From the NCBI RefSeq assembly GCF_000297395.2, contig NZ_HF570108.1, forward strand, positions 2,139,715 to 2,203,714: DNA of 64,000 nucleotides, read 5' to 3'. Below the pieces are notes generated by a model that ran no database searches, was not told the origin of the DNA, and saw only the letters and a list, made by a program, of their open reading frames with translations. Both the position numbers and the translations under genes were made by a program. The stretch comes from Micromonospora lupini str. Lupac 08 (GTDB taxonomy: Bacteria > Actinomycetota > Actinomycetes > Mycobacteriales > Micromonosporaceae). Below are positions 9,587 to 19,399 of the stretch, piece after piece (within the stretch, counting starts at the first letter, position 1; every line of letters begins with the position of its first letter).

Positions 9587-9636
9587 ATCGGCGATGTTGC
9601 GGTGTCCGGCCGACCGGACGCCGCAACATCGCCGAT
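9587..9636. terminator. Large 23-bp stem hairpin
   Basis: The left arm (9587-9609) begins ATCGGCGATGTTGCGG, and the right arm (9614-9636) ends CCGCAACATCGCCGAT. They pair along 23 positions with a single G-T wobble and a CCGA loop, followed by TTTGG. This could be a bidirectional terminator for the DrrAB operon. The GCGATGTT core recurs in the operator at 9866-9887. Confidence 0.55.
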
Positions 9637-9736
9637 TTGGTGTCGATCACGACCGCAGGATCGCCTGGGAGTTCCCGACCCCGGCCGTGGTCGCGCTTCG
9701 CAGGCGCGGGCGCGTCGAGTCCCGCGAGACGTCGAA

Positions 9737-9750
9737 TGTTATCGATAACA
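9737..9750. promoter_or_regulatory. LacI-family operator, distal site O3 of araB
   Basis: TGTTATCGATAACA is a perfect 14-base palindrome with the central CG typical of LacI-family sites. It matches the five other sites in this window. It lies 133 bases upstream of the next site and about 450 bases upstream of the araB promoter. Confidence 0.7.
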
Positions 9751-9869
9751 CGTGTCCCGGACCGGCTGCGCGGGGTGCGTGTCGGCGGCCGGAGTGCGCG
9801 CTCAGGGGCCCGGCGGCGGCTGCGGCACGGGCCACAGATCTGATCATGCGGGGGCGGCGGCCGTGGCGA

Positions 9870-9883
9870 TGTTATCGCTGACA
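9870..9883. promoter_or_regulatory. LacI-family operator, middle site of araB
   Basis: TGTTATCGCTGACA sits in a longer imperfect palindrome, GCGATGT...ACATCGC (9866-9887). It matches the 16-base form ATGTnAnCGnTnACAT completely at the outer positions. Confidence 0.7.
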
Positions 9884-10181
9884 TCGCGGTCGAGTCGGCC
9901 ACCGTCGCGATCGGACGGACCTGCCGTGGCACTGCGGTGCGGGGCCCCGCCGTCACCCCCGCCGACCGAGGAGGCGCCGGGCCGAACGCCGGTCGGAGAG
10001 GTGTCGGCCCGGTCCGCTGGGCGAGGGGGTCGCGGGGCCGGCTGCCGTTCCGACGTGGCCCTTTCGGTGCTGCGTGGACCGGCTGGAGACCGAATCGCGG
10101 ACTTTGCACCGTTCCGTTAACTACCCGACCGAGTCGGGGCGGCCTCCGCGTTCCGTTACGGAGCTGTTGCAGGTAGATGTC

Positions 10182-10210
10182 TTGACGGAGCTGGATGTGA
10201 GCGTTAACAC
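10182..10210 (+). promoter_or_regulatory. araB promoter with overlapping LacI-type operator
   Basis: TTGACG (10182-10187) and TAACAC (10205-10210) are separated by 17 bases and form a plausible -35/-10 pair. The operator TGTGAGCGTTAACA (10196-10209) covers the spacer end and -10, so a bound repressor would exclude RNA polymerase. The same arrangement is seen upstream of the binding-protein gene at 23273. Confidence 0.65.
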
Positions 10211-10236
10211 TATCCCCGTTAACGGTGGAGGTGAAC

Positions 10237-11919
10237 ATGGAGCGTGTGGACGGAGCTGCCGAAAGCTACGTCGTGGGTGTCGATTTCGGCACTCTCTCCG
10301 GGCGGGCCCTCGTGGTCCGGGTGTCCGACGGTGCCGAGCTCGGGACCGCGGTGCACGAGTACGGCGACGGGGTCATCAGCGAGACGCTGCCCGGAGGTCG
10401 ATCGCTGCCCCCGGACTGGGCCCTGCAGAACCCGGACGACTACCGCGACGTGCTGCGCCACGCCGTTCCGGCGGCGGTGTCCGCCGCCGGAGTGGACCCC
10501 GCAGCGGTGGTGGGCATCGGCATCGACTTCACCGCCTGCACCGTGCTGCCGACCGACGCCCACGGCACCCCGCTCTGCGAGGATCCCGACCTGCGCGACC
10601 GGCCGCACTCCTGGGTCAAGCTGTGGAAGCACCACGCCGCGCAGCCGCACGCCGACCGGATCAACGCGCTGGCCCACGAACGGGCGGAGCCGTGGATCGG
10701 CCGGTACGGCGGCAAGATCTCCGCCGAGTGGCAGTACGCCAAGGGTCTGCAGATCCTCGAGGAGGACCCGGAGATCTACCACCGGGCCGAGCGGTTCATC
10801 GAGGCCGCCGACTGGATCGTCTGGCAGCTCAGCGGCGTCGAGACCCGCAACGTCTGCACCGCCGGCTACAAGGGCATCCTGCAGGACGGGCAGTACCCGT
10901 CCGAGAGCTTCCTGACCGCGCTCAACCCCGACTTCGGCGACTTCGTGGCCAAGCTCGACGGGCCGCTCCTGCCGCTCGGCGCCCGCGCCGGCGCACTCAC
11001 CGCCCGCGCCGCGGCCTGGACCGGCCTGCCGGAGGGGATCGCGGTGGCCGTCGGCAACGTCGACGCGCACGTCACCGCGGCGTCCGCGCAGGCCGTGGAG
11101 CCCGGTCGGCTGGTCGCCATCATGGGCACCTCGACCTGCCACGTCGTCAACGGCGCGGAGGTCGCCGAGGTGGCGGGCATGTGCGGTGTCGTGGACGGCG
11201 GCATCAGCCCCGGCGCCTGGGGCTACGAGGCCGGGCAGAGCGGCGTCGGCGACATCTTCGGCTGGTACGTCGAGCACGGCGCCCCCGCCGGGCTCGACTC
11301 GCACGAACGCCTCACCGAGCTCGCCGCCGGCCAACCGGTCGGCGCGCACGGCCTGATCGCGTTGGACTGGTGGAACGGCAACCGATCGCTCCTGGTCAAC
11401 CACGACCTCAGCGGGATGATCGTCGGGATGACCCTGGCCACCCGGCCGCAGGACATCTACCGTGCGCTGCTGGAGTCCACGGCGTACGGCACCAGGATGA
11501 TCATCGACGCGTTCGTCGAGGCCGGGGTTCCGGTGAACGACCTGGTGATCGCCGGCGGTCTCACCAACAACAAGCTGCTGATGCAGATCTACGCCGACGT
11601 GACCAAGCGACCGCTGAACATCATCGCGTCCGCGCAGGGGCCGGCGCTCGGCTCGGCGATCCACGCCGCCGTCGCCGCCGGGGCGTACCCGTCGATCCAC
11701 GAGGCGTCGCAGGCCATGGGGCGTGTGCACGAGGCCGTCTACACGCCGGATCCCGAGCGGGCGCGCGCCTACGACGCCCTGTACGCCGAGTACCGGGCGC
11801 TGCACGACCACTTCGGTCGGGGTGGCAACGACGTCATGCTCCGCCTGCGGGCGATTCGCAACGCGGCGGTCGAGTCCGCCGCGGCCACGCACGAGGCGCC
11901 GCTGGAGGTCGTCGCATGA
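10237..11919 (+). CDS. araB: Ribulokinase
   Basis: The 560-residue FGGY-family kinase phosphorylates L-ribulose to L-ribulose 5-phosphate with ATP, the second step of arabinose catabolism. The N-terminal phosphate-binding motif DFGTLSGRALV is specific to ribulokinases. HSWVKLWKHHAAQ is a substrate-region motif, and AGGLTNNKLLMQIYADV is the FGGY signature near residue 430. Length agrees with the family (about 560). The ATG at 10237 has GGAGGTG at 10227-10233 and is preferred over the in-frame GTG at 10225. It opens the operon araB-araD-importer-araA; its stop overlaps the araD start by 4 bases. Confidence 0.96.
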   Translation: MERVDGAAESYVVGVDFGTLSGRALVVRVSDGAELGTAVHEYGDGVISETLPGGRSLPPDWALQNPDDYRDVLRHAVPAAVSAAGVDPAAVVGIGIDFTACTVLPTDAHGTPLCEDPDLRDRPHSWVKLWKHHAAQPHADRINALAHERAEPWIGRYGGKISAEWQYAKGLQILEEDPEIYHRAERFIEAADWIVWQLSGVETRNVCTAGYKGILQDGQYPSESFLTALNPDFGDFVAKLDGPLLPLGARAGALTARAAAWTGLPEGIAVAVGNVDAHVTAASAQAVEPGRLVAIMGTSTCHVVNGAEVAEVAGMCGVVDGGISPGAWGYEAGQSGVGDIFGWYVEHGAPAGLDSHERLTELAAGQPVGAHGLIALDWWNGNRSLLVNHDLSGMIVGMTLATRPQDIYRALLESTAYGTRMIIDAFVEAGVPVNDLVIAGGLTNNKLLMQIYADVTKRPLNIIASAQGPALGSAIHAAVAAGAYPSIHEASQAMGRVHEAVYTPDPERARAYDALYAEYRALHDHFGRGGNDVMLRLRAIRNAAVESAAATHEAPLEVVA

Positions 11920-12608
11920 ACGCAGAGGCACGTCGACAGATCGGCGAGCTGCGCGAGACCGTCGCCCGGCTGCACACCGAGCTGACCCGCTACAACCTGG
12001 TCGCCTGGACGTCCGGCAACGTCTCCGCGCGGGTCCCCGGCGAGGACCTCATGGTGATCAAGCCGAGCGGTGTGGGCTACGACGACCTGACGGCCGACAC
12101 CATGGTGGTCTGCGACCTCGACGGTGTCCTCGTCGAGGGCGACCTCGCCCCGTCCAGCGACACGGCCGCCCACGCCTACGTCTACCGGGCCATGCCCGAG
12201 GTCGGCGGGGTCGTGCACACGCACAGCTCGTACGCCAGCGCCTGGGCCGCCTGCGGAGAGGCGATCCCCTGCCACCTCACGGCGCAGGCCGACGAGTTCG
12301 GTGGGGAGATCCCGCTGGGCCCGTTCGCGCTGATCGGCGGCGACGACATCGGCAAGGGAATCGTCGCCACGCTCGCCGGGCACCGCTCACCCGCGGTGCT
12401 GATGCGCAACCACGGCGTCTTCACCATCGGCCGGGACGCCCGGGCGGCGGTCAAGGCCGCGGTCATGTGCGAGGACGTGGCCCGCACCTCGTACCTGGCA
12501 CGGACCCTCGGGCAGCCGGTGCCGATCGCGCAGGCCGACATCGACGCCCTCTACCACCGCTACCAGAACGTCTACGGCCAACAACCAGTCGCACCGGCAG
12601 GTCCCTGA
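11916..12608 (+). CDS. araD: L-ribulose-5-phosphate 4-epimerase
   Basis: The 230-residue class II aldolase/epimerase converts L-ribulose 5-phosphate to D-xylulose 5-phosphate using a zinc ion. The signature features are WTSGNVSARV (substrate phosphate loop), VIKPSGVGYDDL, the zinc-binding VVHTHSSYASAWA (His-x-His), and MRNHGVFTIG with the third zinc histidine. Its length equals the E. coli enzyme within one residue. The start overlaps the araB stop (ATGA), so it is translationally coupled to the kinase. Confidence 0.96.
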   Translation: MNAEARRQIGELRETVARLHTELTRYNLVAWTSGNVSARVPGEDLMVIKPSGVGYDDLTADTMVVCDLDGVLVEGDLAPSSDTAAHAYVYRAMPEVGGVVHTHSSYASAWAACGEAIPCHLTAQADEFGGEIPLGPFALIGGDDIGKGIVATLAGHRSPAVLMRNHGVFTIGRDARAAVKAAVMCEDVARTSYLARTLGQPVPIAQADIDALYHRYQNVYGQQPVAPAGP

Positions 12609-12736
12609 CCGTCTCCATCGGCCATCCGGGCCCGCCGGTCTGCTCCACCGACGCACCAGCACGCACCACCCGCGTACGCCACCCTTCGCACGTCGGCGGC
12701 TCGCGCGGTTCCACCACACCCAGCCAAGGAGAACTG

Positions 12737-13741
12737 ATGAGAAAGATGCGAACGCAGTCCGCTCCGTGGCGCGCTGTCGCGGTCCTCGCCAGCGTGCTGC
12801 TCGTCGGCGGCGTGGCGGCCTGCGGCAACAGCGACACCGGCGGCGGCGGGTCCAAGGACGACGGCAAGATCACCATGGGCTTCTCCCAGGTCGGTGCGGA
12901 GAGCGGGTGGCGTACCGCGAACACCACCTCGATCAAGGAGTCCGCCGCCGCGGCAGGCATCGAGCTGAAGTTCGACGACGCGCAGCAGAAGCAGGAAAAC
13001 CAGATCAAGGCGATCCGCAACTACATCCAGCAGAAGGTCGACGTCATCGCCTTCTCGCCGGTCGTGGAGTCCGGGTGGGACACCGTGCTCAAGGAGGCCA
13101 AGGACGCCGGCATTCCGGTCATCCTGACCGACCGTTCGGTCGACTCGGCCGACAAGAGCCTGTACAAGACGTTCCTCGGCTCGGACTTCGTCAAGGAGGG
13201 CCGGCTCGCCGGTGAGTGGCTGGTCGAGCAGAAGAAGAGCGCGACCGGTCCGGTGAACATCGTGGAGCTGCAGGGCAACACGGGCGCCGCTCCGGCCAAC
13301 GACCGCAAGAAGGGCTTCGGCGAGGCGATCGCCGCCAACCCGAACCTGAAGATCATCGCTTCCCAGCCGGGTGACTTCACCCGGGCGGGTGGCAAGCAGG
13401 TCATGGAGCAGTTCCTCAAGGCCAACCCGAAGATCGACGTGCTCTTCGCGCACAACGACGACATGGGTCTGGGCGCGCTCGAGGCCATCACCGCGGCCGG
13501 CAAGGTGCCCGGCAAGGACATCACCATCATCACTGTCGACGCGGTCAAGGACGGCATGCAGGCCCTCGCCGACGGGAAGTTCAACTTCATCGCGGAGTGC
13601 AGCCCGCTGCTCGGCCCGCAGCTGATGGACCTGGCCAAGAAGGTCAAGGCCGGCGAGACGGTGCCGCCTCGGATCGAGACCGAGGAGACCACCTTCACGA
13701 CCGAGCAGGCCAAGGAGGCTCTGCCCACCCGCAAGTACTGA
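12737..13741 (+). CDS. Furanose-type sugar ABC transporter substrate-binding lipoprotein (YtfQ-like)
   Basis: The 334-residue protein has a lipoprotein signal ending GGVAAC, with the lipid-modified cysteine at C29. It then has a periplasmic-binding-protein type I fold. The segments MGFSQVGAESGWRTANT, QQKQENQIKAIRNYI, ILTDRSVD and GDFTRAGGKQVMEQF closely match the galactofuranose-binding protein YtfQ of E. coli from memory. Because it lies inside an ara operon, L-arabinofuranose or L-arabinose is the likely ligand. AAGGAG at 12726-12731 supports the ATG at 12737. A hairpin right after the stop may keep its mRNA level above that of the membrane genes. Confidence 0.92.
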   Translation: MRKMRTQSAPWRAVAVLASVLLVGGVAACGNSDTGGGGSKDDGKITMGFSQVGAESGWRTANTTSIKESAAAAGIELKFDDAQQKQENQIKAIRNYIQQKVDVIAFSPVVESGWDTVLKEAKDAGIPVILTDRSVDSADKSLYKTFLGSDFVKEGRLAGEWLVEQKKSATGPVNIVELQGNTGAAPANDRKKGFGEAIAANPNLKIIASQPGDFTRAGGKQVMEQFLKANPKIDVLFAHNDDMGLGALEAITAAGKVPGKDITIITVDAVKDGMQALADGKFNFIAECSPLLGPQLMDLAKKVKAGETVPPRIETEETTFTTEQAKEALPTRKY

Positions 13742-13751
13742 TCGACGCAGG

Positions 13752-13779
13752 GGGGTCGCCGCGCTCGCGTGGCGGCCCC
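13752..13779 (+). terminator. Intra-operon hairpin after binding-protein gene
   Basis: The arms GGGGTCGCCGCG and CGTGGCGGCCCC (two G-T wobbles) enclose a CTCG loop, 10 bases after the stop. Such structures between binding-protein and ATPase genes often attenuate transcription or block 3' decay. Confidence 0.5.
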
Positions 13780-13931
13780 GCCGCGTCGCCCCATAAACCC
13801 GAACGGACCGGGCATGACCCGCGACGACCCGCGCCACGCCCGCCCGAGCCTCCCGCAGGGGCGGCCGGGCGGGCGCGGTGGGAGCGCAGCGGCCCTTCCG
13901 CGTCGACAACCCCCAGAAGAGGTCTGATGGG

Positions 13932-15469
<1,538 letters not shown>

Positions 15470-15473
<4 letters not shown>

Positions 15474-16543
15474 ACGACACGAAGGGCCGCTATCGGACGC
15501 TGATCGGTCACCGGCTGTTCTGGCCCGTCGCCGTGCTCGTCGCCATGCTCGCCGCGAACACGATCTACCGGCCCGGGTTCCTGTCCATCGAGCTCAAGGA
15601 CGGGCACCTGTACGGCTCGCCCATCGACATCCTGCGGTTGAGCGCGCCGTTGATCCTGGTCGCGTTGGGCATGACCCTGGTCATCTCGACCGGCGGCATC
15701 GACCTGTCGGTCGGCTCGGTCTGCGCGATCAGCGGTGCGATGGCCTGCATGTACATCAGCAAGCAGCCCGACCAGAACAGTCTGGCAGTGGTGGTGACCG
15801 CCCTCGCGATGGCGTTGGGGGTCGCGCTCGTGCTGGGCGTCTGGAACGGGGTGCTGGTGGCCGTGATCGGGATCCAACCGATCATCGCCACCCTGATCCT
15901 GATGGTGGCCGGCCGGGGCCTCGCCCAGCTCATCACCCAGGGGCAGATCATCACCATCAACTCCGGGCCGTTCCGGTCGATCGGGTTGGGTCACCTGCTG
16001 ACCCTGCCGCTGGCGATCTTCATCGCCCTCGCCGCGGCACTGCTCGTCGCCGCGTTCACCCGTCGAACCGCGCTCGGCATGATCATCGAGTCGGTGGGCG
16101 GCAACGCCGAGGCCAGCCGACTCGCCGGCATCCGCTCCGGCCGGGTCATCTTCCTCGCGTACGTCGTCAGCGCCGTCTGCGCGGCGGTCGCCGGCTTCAT
16201 GATGACTGCCAACGTCTCCAGCGCCGACGGCAACGCCGTAGGCCTCTGGGTGGAGTTGGACGCCATCCTCGCGGTCGTCATCGGTGGCACGTCCCTCGCC
16301 GGCGGCCGGTTCTTCCTGAGCGGCACCATCCTCGGCGCGCTGATCATCCAGACCCTGACCACCACGGTGTACGCCATGAACATCTCACCGCAGACCTCGC
16401 TGCTGTTCAAAGCGGTGGTCGTCATCGCCGTCTGCCTCATCCAGGCGCCGGCCTTCCGAGCCAAGTTCAGCCGGCGCAGACGAAGCGCCCCGCCACCGCC
16501 GCGCCCCGTCGCCGACAAGCCGAAGGAGCAGGTGCCGGCATGA
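15470..16543 (+). CDS. Sugar ABC transporter permease (YtfT-like)
   Basis: The 357-residue membrane protein of the BPD_transp_2/RbsC family has about ten hydrophobic segments. The conserved [18 protein letters not shown] segment lines the channel in this family, and [12 protein letters not shown] is the cytosolic coupling region. It pairs with the YjfF-like permease downstream to form a heterodimeric channel, as in the E. coli Ytf transporter. It overlaps the ATPase gene and the next permease gene by 4 bases each, so the three membrane-complex genes are translationally linked. The C-terminus is a basic/proline-rich tail. Confidence 0.94.
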
Positions 16544-17532
16544 CCACCGGATCGCTCACCGCCCCCCGCCGCACCCGGATCCGGCTGCCCCGGCGTCAGG
16601 TGCCGGTGCTGGCCACGCTCGCCCTGCTCCTGGTGATGTACGGCATCGGCGTGTCCCAGTACACGGCGTTCTCGAACGTGCAGGTCATCTTCAACGTCTT
16701 CATCGACAACGGCTTCCTGCTCGTCGTCGCGGTGGGGATGACCTTCGTGATCCTCACCGGTGGCATCGACCTGTCGGTGGGGTCAGTCGTCGCCATGACG
16801 GCGATGGTGTCGGCGGATCTGTTGCAGAAGGGTCTGCCCGCGGCGCTCGTGCTCGTCATCGCCCTGCTCATCGGCCCGACGCTCGGCCTGTTGATGGGGT
16901 GCGCCATCCACTTCTTCGACATCCAGCCGTTCATCGTCACGCTCGCCGGGATGTTCTTCGCCCGCGGGATGTGCACGTTCATCTCCGGCTCGTCCATCCC
17001 GATCACCGACGGGTTCTGGACCAGGATGTCGCAGGAGCGGATCGGGAACTCCCAGGGCAACTTCGTCTCGATCAGCGTGTTGATCGCCTTCGCGGTGGTG
17101 CTCGTCGCGGCGTACGTGCTTGCCTACACCCGGTTGGGGCGCAACGTGTACGCGGTCGGCGGCAACCCGCAGTCGGCGCTGCTGATGGGCCTGCCGTTGG
17201 GGCGGACCCGGATCGCCGTCTACACGATCAGCGGGCTGTGCTCCGCGATCGGTGGCATCCTGCTGTCCTTCTACACCCTCTCGGGCGCGCCGCTGATCGC
17301 TGTCGGCATGGAGTTGGACGTCATCGCCGCCGTCGTGATCGGAGGCACCGTGCTCACCGGTGGCTCGGGTTACGTCTTCGGCACGGTGCTGGGCGTGCTG
17401 GTGCTGGGTGTGATCCAGACCCTCATCACCTTCGACGGGAGTCTCAACTCCTGGTGGACCAAGATCGTGATCGGTGGTCTGCTCTTCGCGTTCATCCTCC
17501 TGCAGCGCCTCATCGGAATCCGTTACAAGTGA
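16540..17532 (+). CDS. Sugar ABC transporter permease (YjfF-like)
   Basis: The 330-residue second permease of the furanose importer has the same RbsC-type architecture. It shows [39 protein letters not shown] and [18 protein letters not shown]. The segment [15 protein letters not shown] is similar to YjfF. Two different permeases rather than one homodimer distinguish Ytf-type importers from the ChvE-type transporters elsewhere in this window. The gene starts within the stop of the preceding permease (ATGA). The araA start lies 27 bases after its stop. Confidence 0.94.
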   Translation: MTTGSLTAPRRTRIRLPRRQVPVLATLALLLVMYGIGVSQYTAFSNVQVIFNVFIDNGFLLVVAVGMTFVILTGGIDLSVGSVVAMTAMVSADLLQKGLPAALVLVIALLIGPTLGLLMGCAIHFFDIQPFIVTLAGMFFARGMCTFISGSSIPITDGFWTRMSQERIGNSQGNFVSISVLIAFAVVLVAAYVLAYTRLGRNVYAVGGNPQSALLMGLPLGRTRIAVYTISGLCSAIGGILLSFYTLSGAPLIAVGMELDVIAAVVIGGTVLTGGSGYVFGTVLGVLVLGVIQTLITFDGSLNSWWTKIVIGGLLFAFILLQRLIGIRYK

Positions 17533-17558
17533 CCGTTCCTCTCGCGGAAGGCAACCCC

Positions 17559-19061
17559 ATGGCACCACAAACCCAACCCGAGATCTGGTTCCTCACCGGC
17601 AGCCAAGGCATGTACGGCGAGGAGACGCTCCGCCAGGTGGCCGAGCAGTCCCGCCAGATCGCGGCCGCGCTCGACGACTCGCCGCAGATTCCCGCCCGCG
17701 TGGTCTGGAAGCCCGTCCTGACCAACAGCGGTGAGATCCTGCAGGTCTGCCGGGACGCCGCCGCCCAGGGTGCCGTCGGGGTCATCGCCTGGATGCACAC
17801 GTTCTCGCCGGCCAAGATGTGGATCTCCGGTCTGGACGCGTTGCAGACGCCGCTGCTGCACCTGCACACCCAGGCCAACGTTCTGCTGCCGTGGAACGAC
17901 ATCGACATGGACTTCATGAACCTGAACCAGGCCGCCCACGGCGACCGGGAGTTCGGGTACATCCAGACGCGTCTCGGTGTGGCCCGTAAGACGGTGGCCG
18001 GGCACGTCAGCGACCCGCGGGTGAGCACTCGGATCGGGGCGTGGGCGCGCGCGGCGCTCGGCTGGTCGGCGATGCGGTCGCTGCGGCTGGCCCGCTTCGG
18101 TGACAACATGCGCGACGTCGCGGTGACCGAGGGCGACAAGGTCGAGGCCGAGCTGCGGTTCGGGGTCTCGGTCAACACCTACGGCGTCAACGACCTGGTC
18201 GAGGTGGTCGGCGAGGTCACCGACGCGCAGGTGGACGACCTGGTCAAGGAGTACGAGGACACTTACCGCATCGTCGGCGAGCTGCTGCCCGGCGGTGAGC
18301 AGCACGACTCGCTGCGGTACGCCGCGCGCGTGGAGTTGGGCATGCGCGCCTTCCTGGACGCGGGCGGGTTCCGGGCCTTCACGACGAACTTCGAGGACCT
18401 CGGAGGGCTGCGTCAGCTGCCGGGCATCGCCGTGCAGCGGCTGATGGCCGACGGCTACGGCTTCGGCGGTGAGGGCGACTGGAAGACCTCGGTCCTGGTC
18501 CGCACCCTCAAGGCGATGTCGGTGGGCGTGAGCGGCGGCACGTCGTTCATGGAGGACTACACCTACGACCTCACCCCGGGCAACGAGCTGGTGCTCGGCG
18601 CCCACATGCTGGAGGTCTGCCCGACCATCGCCTCCGACGTGCCCAACGTGGAGATCCACCCGCTGAGCATCGGTGGCCGGGAGGACCCGGTCCGGCTGGT
18701 GTTCGACGCCGCACCCGGTCCGGCCGTGGTGCTCGGGCTGTCCGACATGGGGGAGCGCTTCCGGCTGGTGGCCAACGAGATCGACGTGGTGGCCCCGCCG
18801 CAACCGCTGCGCCGGTTGCCGGTCGCCCGTGCCGTCTGGCGGCCGCGCCCCGACCTGCCGGTCTCGGCCGAGGCGTGGATCACCGCCGGCGCCCCGCACC
18901 ACACCGTGCTGTCGCAGGCGGTGGGCACCGAGGAGCTGCACGACCTGGCGGAGATGAGCCGCACCGAGCTGGTCGTCATCGACGCCGCCACGGAGCCGCG
19001 CCGCTTCGCCGACGAGCTGCGCTGGAACCAGGCCTACTACCGGCTGGCCCGCGGCTTCTGA
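17559..19061 (+). CDS. araA: L-arabinose isomerase
   Basis: The 500-residue enzyme converts L-arabinose to L-ribulose with a divalent metal, the first catabolic step. The N-terminus [17 protein letters not shown] is diagnostic. Metal-binding acids are in the [13 protein letters not shown] region, with a histidine in [13 protein letters not shown] and a further C-terminal histidine in the [10 protein letters not shown] segment. Length equals that of E. coli AraA. It ends the araB-araD-importer-araA operon and is followed by a strong hairpin. The order araB, araD, transporter, araA differs from the compact araBAD of enterics. Confidence 0.97.
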   Translation: MAPQTQPEIWFLTGSQGMYGEETLRQVAEQSRQIAAALDDSPQIPARVVWKPVLTNSGEILQVCRDAAAQGAVGVIAWMHTFSPAKMWISGLDALQTPLLHLHTQANVLLPWNDIDMDFMNLNQAAHGDREFGYIQTRLGVARKTVAGHVSDPRVSTRIGAWARAALGWSAMRSLRLARFGDNMRDVAVTEGDKVEAELRFGVSVNTYGVNDLVEVVGEVTDAQVDDLVKEYEDTYRIVGELLPGGEQHDSLRYAARVELGMRAFLDAGGFRAFTTNFEDLGGLRQLPGIAVQRLMADGYGFGGEGDWKTSVLVRTLKAMSVGVSGGTSFMEDYTYDLTPGNELVLGAHMLEVCPTIASDVPNVEIHPLSIGGREDPVRLVFDAAPGPAVVLGLSDMGERFRLVANEIDVVAPPQPLRRLPVARAVWRPRPDLPVSAEAWITAGAPHHTVLSQAVGTEELHDLAEMSRTELVVIDAATEPRRFADELRWNQAYYRLARGF

Positions 19062-19089
19062 CCCTGCGGTCGGTCGGATCGTACGGATA

Positions 19090-19133
19090 ACGGGTGGTCC
19101 ATCCCTGCCTTCGGGCGGGGCTGGGCCACCCGT
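19090..19133 (+). terminator. Terminator of the arabinose operon
   Basis: The outer arms ACGGGTGGTCCA (19090-19101) and TGGGCCACCCGT (19122-19133) enclose an inner stem, CCCTGCC/GGCGGGG, with a TTCG tetraloop. This is a long and stable hairpin 28 bases after the araA stop. Confidence 0.8.
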
Positions 19134-19188
19134 TCGCGTGGCACCAGCAGGGCCACGAGGCGGTTGTGTTACGCCTTGACTAACAGCA

Positions 19189-19202
19189 TGTTATCGCTCA
19201 CA
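19189..19202. promoter_or_regulatory. LacI-family operator upstream of GH43 gene
   Basis: TGTTATCGCTCACA belongs to the six-site family. TTGACT at 19176-19181 lies just upstream and could be a -35 element, with the operator in the spacer/-10 region. Confidence 0.65.
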
Positions 19203-19301
19203 GTCTATAGCCAAGATGGTCGATGTCGTGGCTGGCCCGGTCGCGCGCGAGTCCTACCCCGCGGTTTCGGCACCTCGTCACCGCGACGGTCGGGCAATCG
19301 G

Positions 19302-19315
19302 TGTTAGCGATCACA
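19302..19315. promoter_or_regulatory. Second LacI-family operator upstream of GH43 gene
   Basis: TGTTAGCGATCACA lies 113 bases downstream of the first site and 85 bases before the GH43 start codon, within the probable 5' leader. A roadblock or looping role is possible. Confidence 0.6.
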
Positions 19316-19399
19316 TGCCGGGCCTGGTCAGCTCGGTGCCCCGCCCGGTGCCGCGGACGCCGGCCCAGACCGCACGGTTCGCGTCAGCAGAGGAGGATC

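Larger units (their letters stand above)
9637..10181. other. Long non-coding leader region upstream of araB
   Basis: I find no credible gene here: the open frames lack ribosome binding sites and homology-like sequence. The region holds two LacI-type palindromes (9737 and 9870) and two CCGTTA-type motifs (10114-10121, CCGTTAAC; 10153-10161, CCGTTACGG). A third related palindrome, CCGTTAACGG, lies at 10216-10225. These latter motifs are unassigned. Confidence 0.5.
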
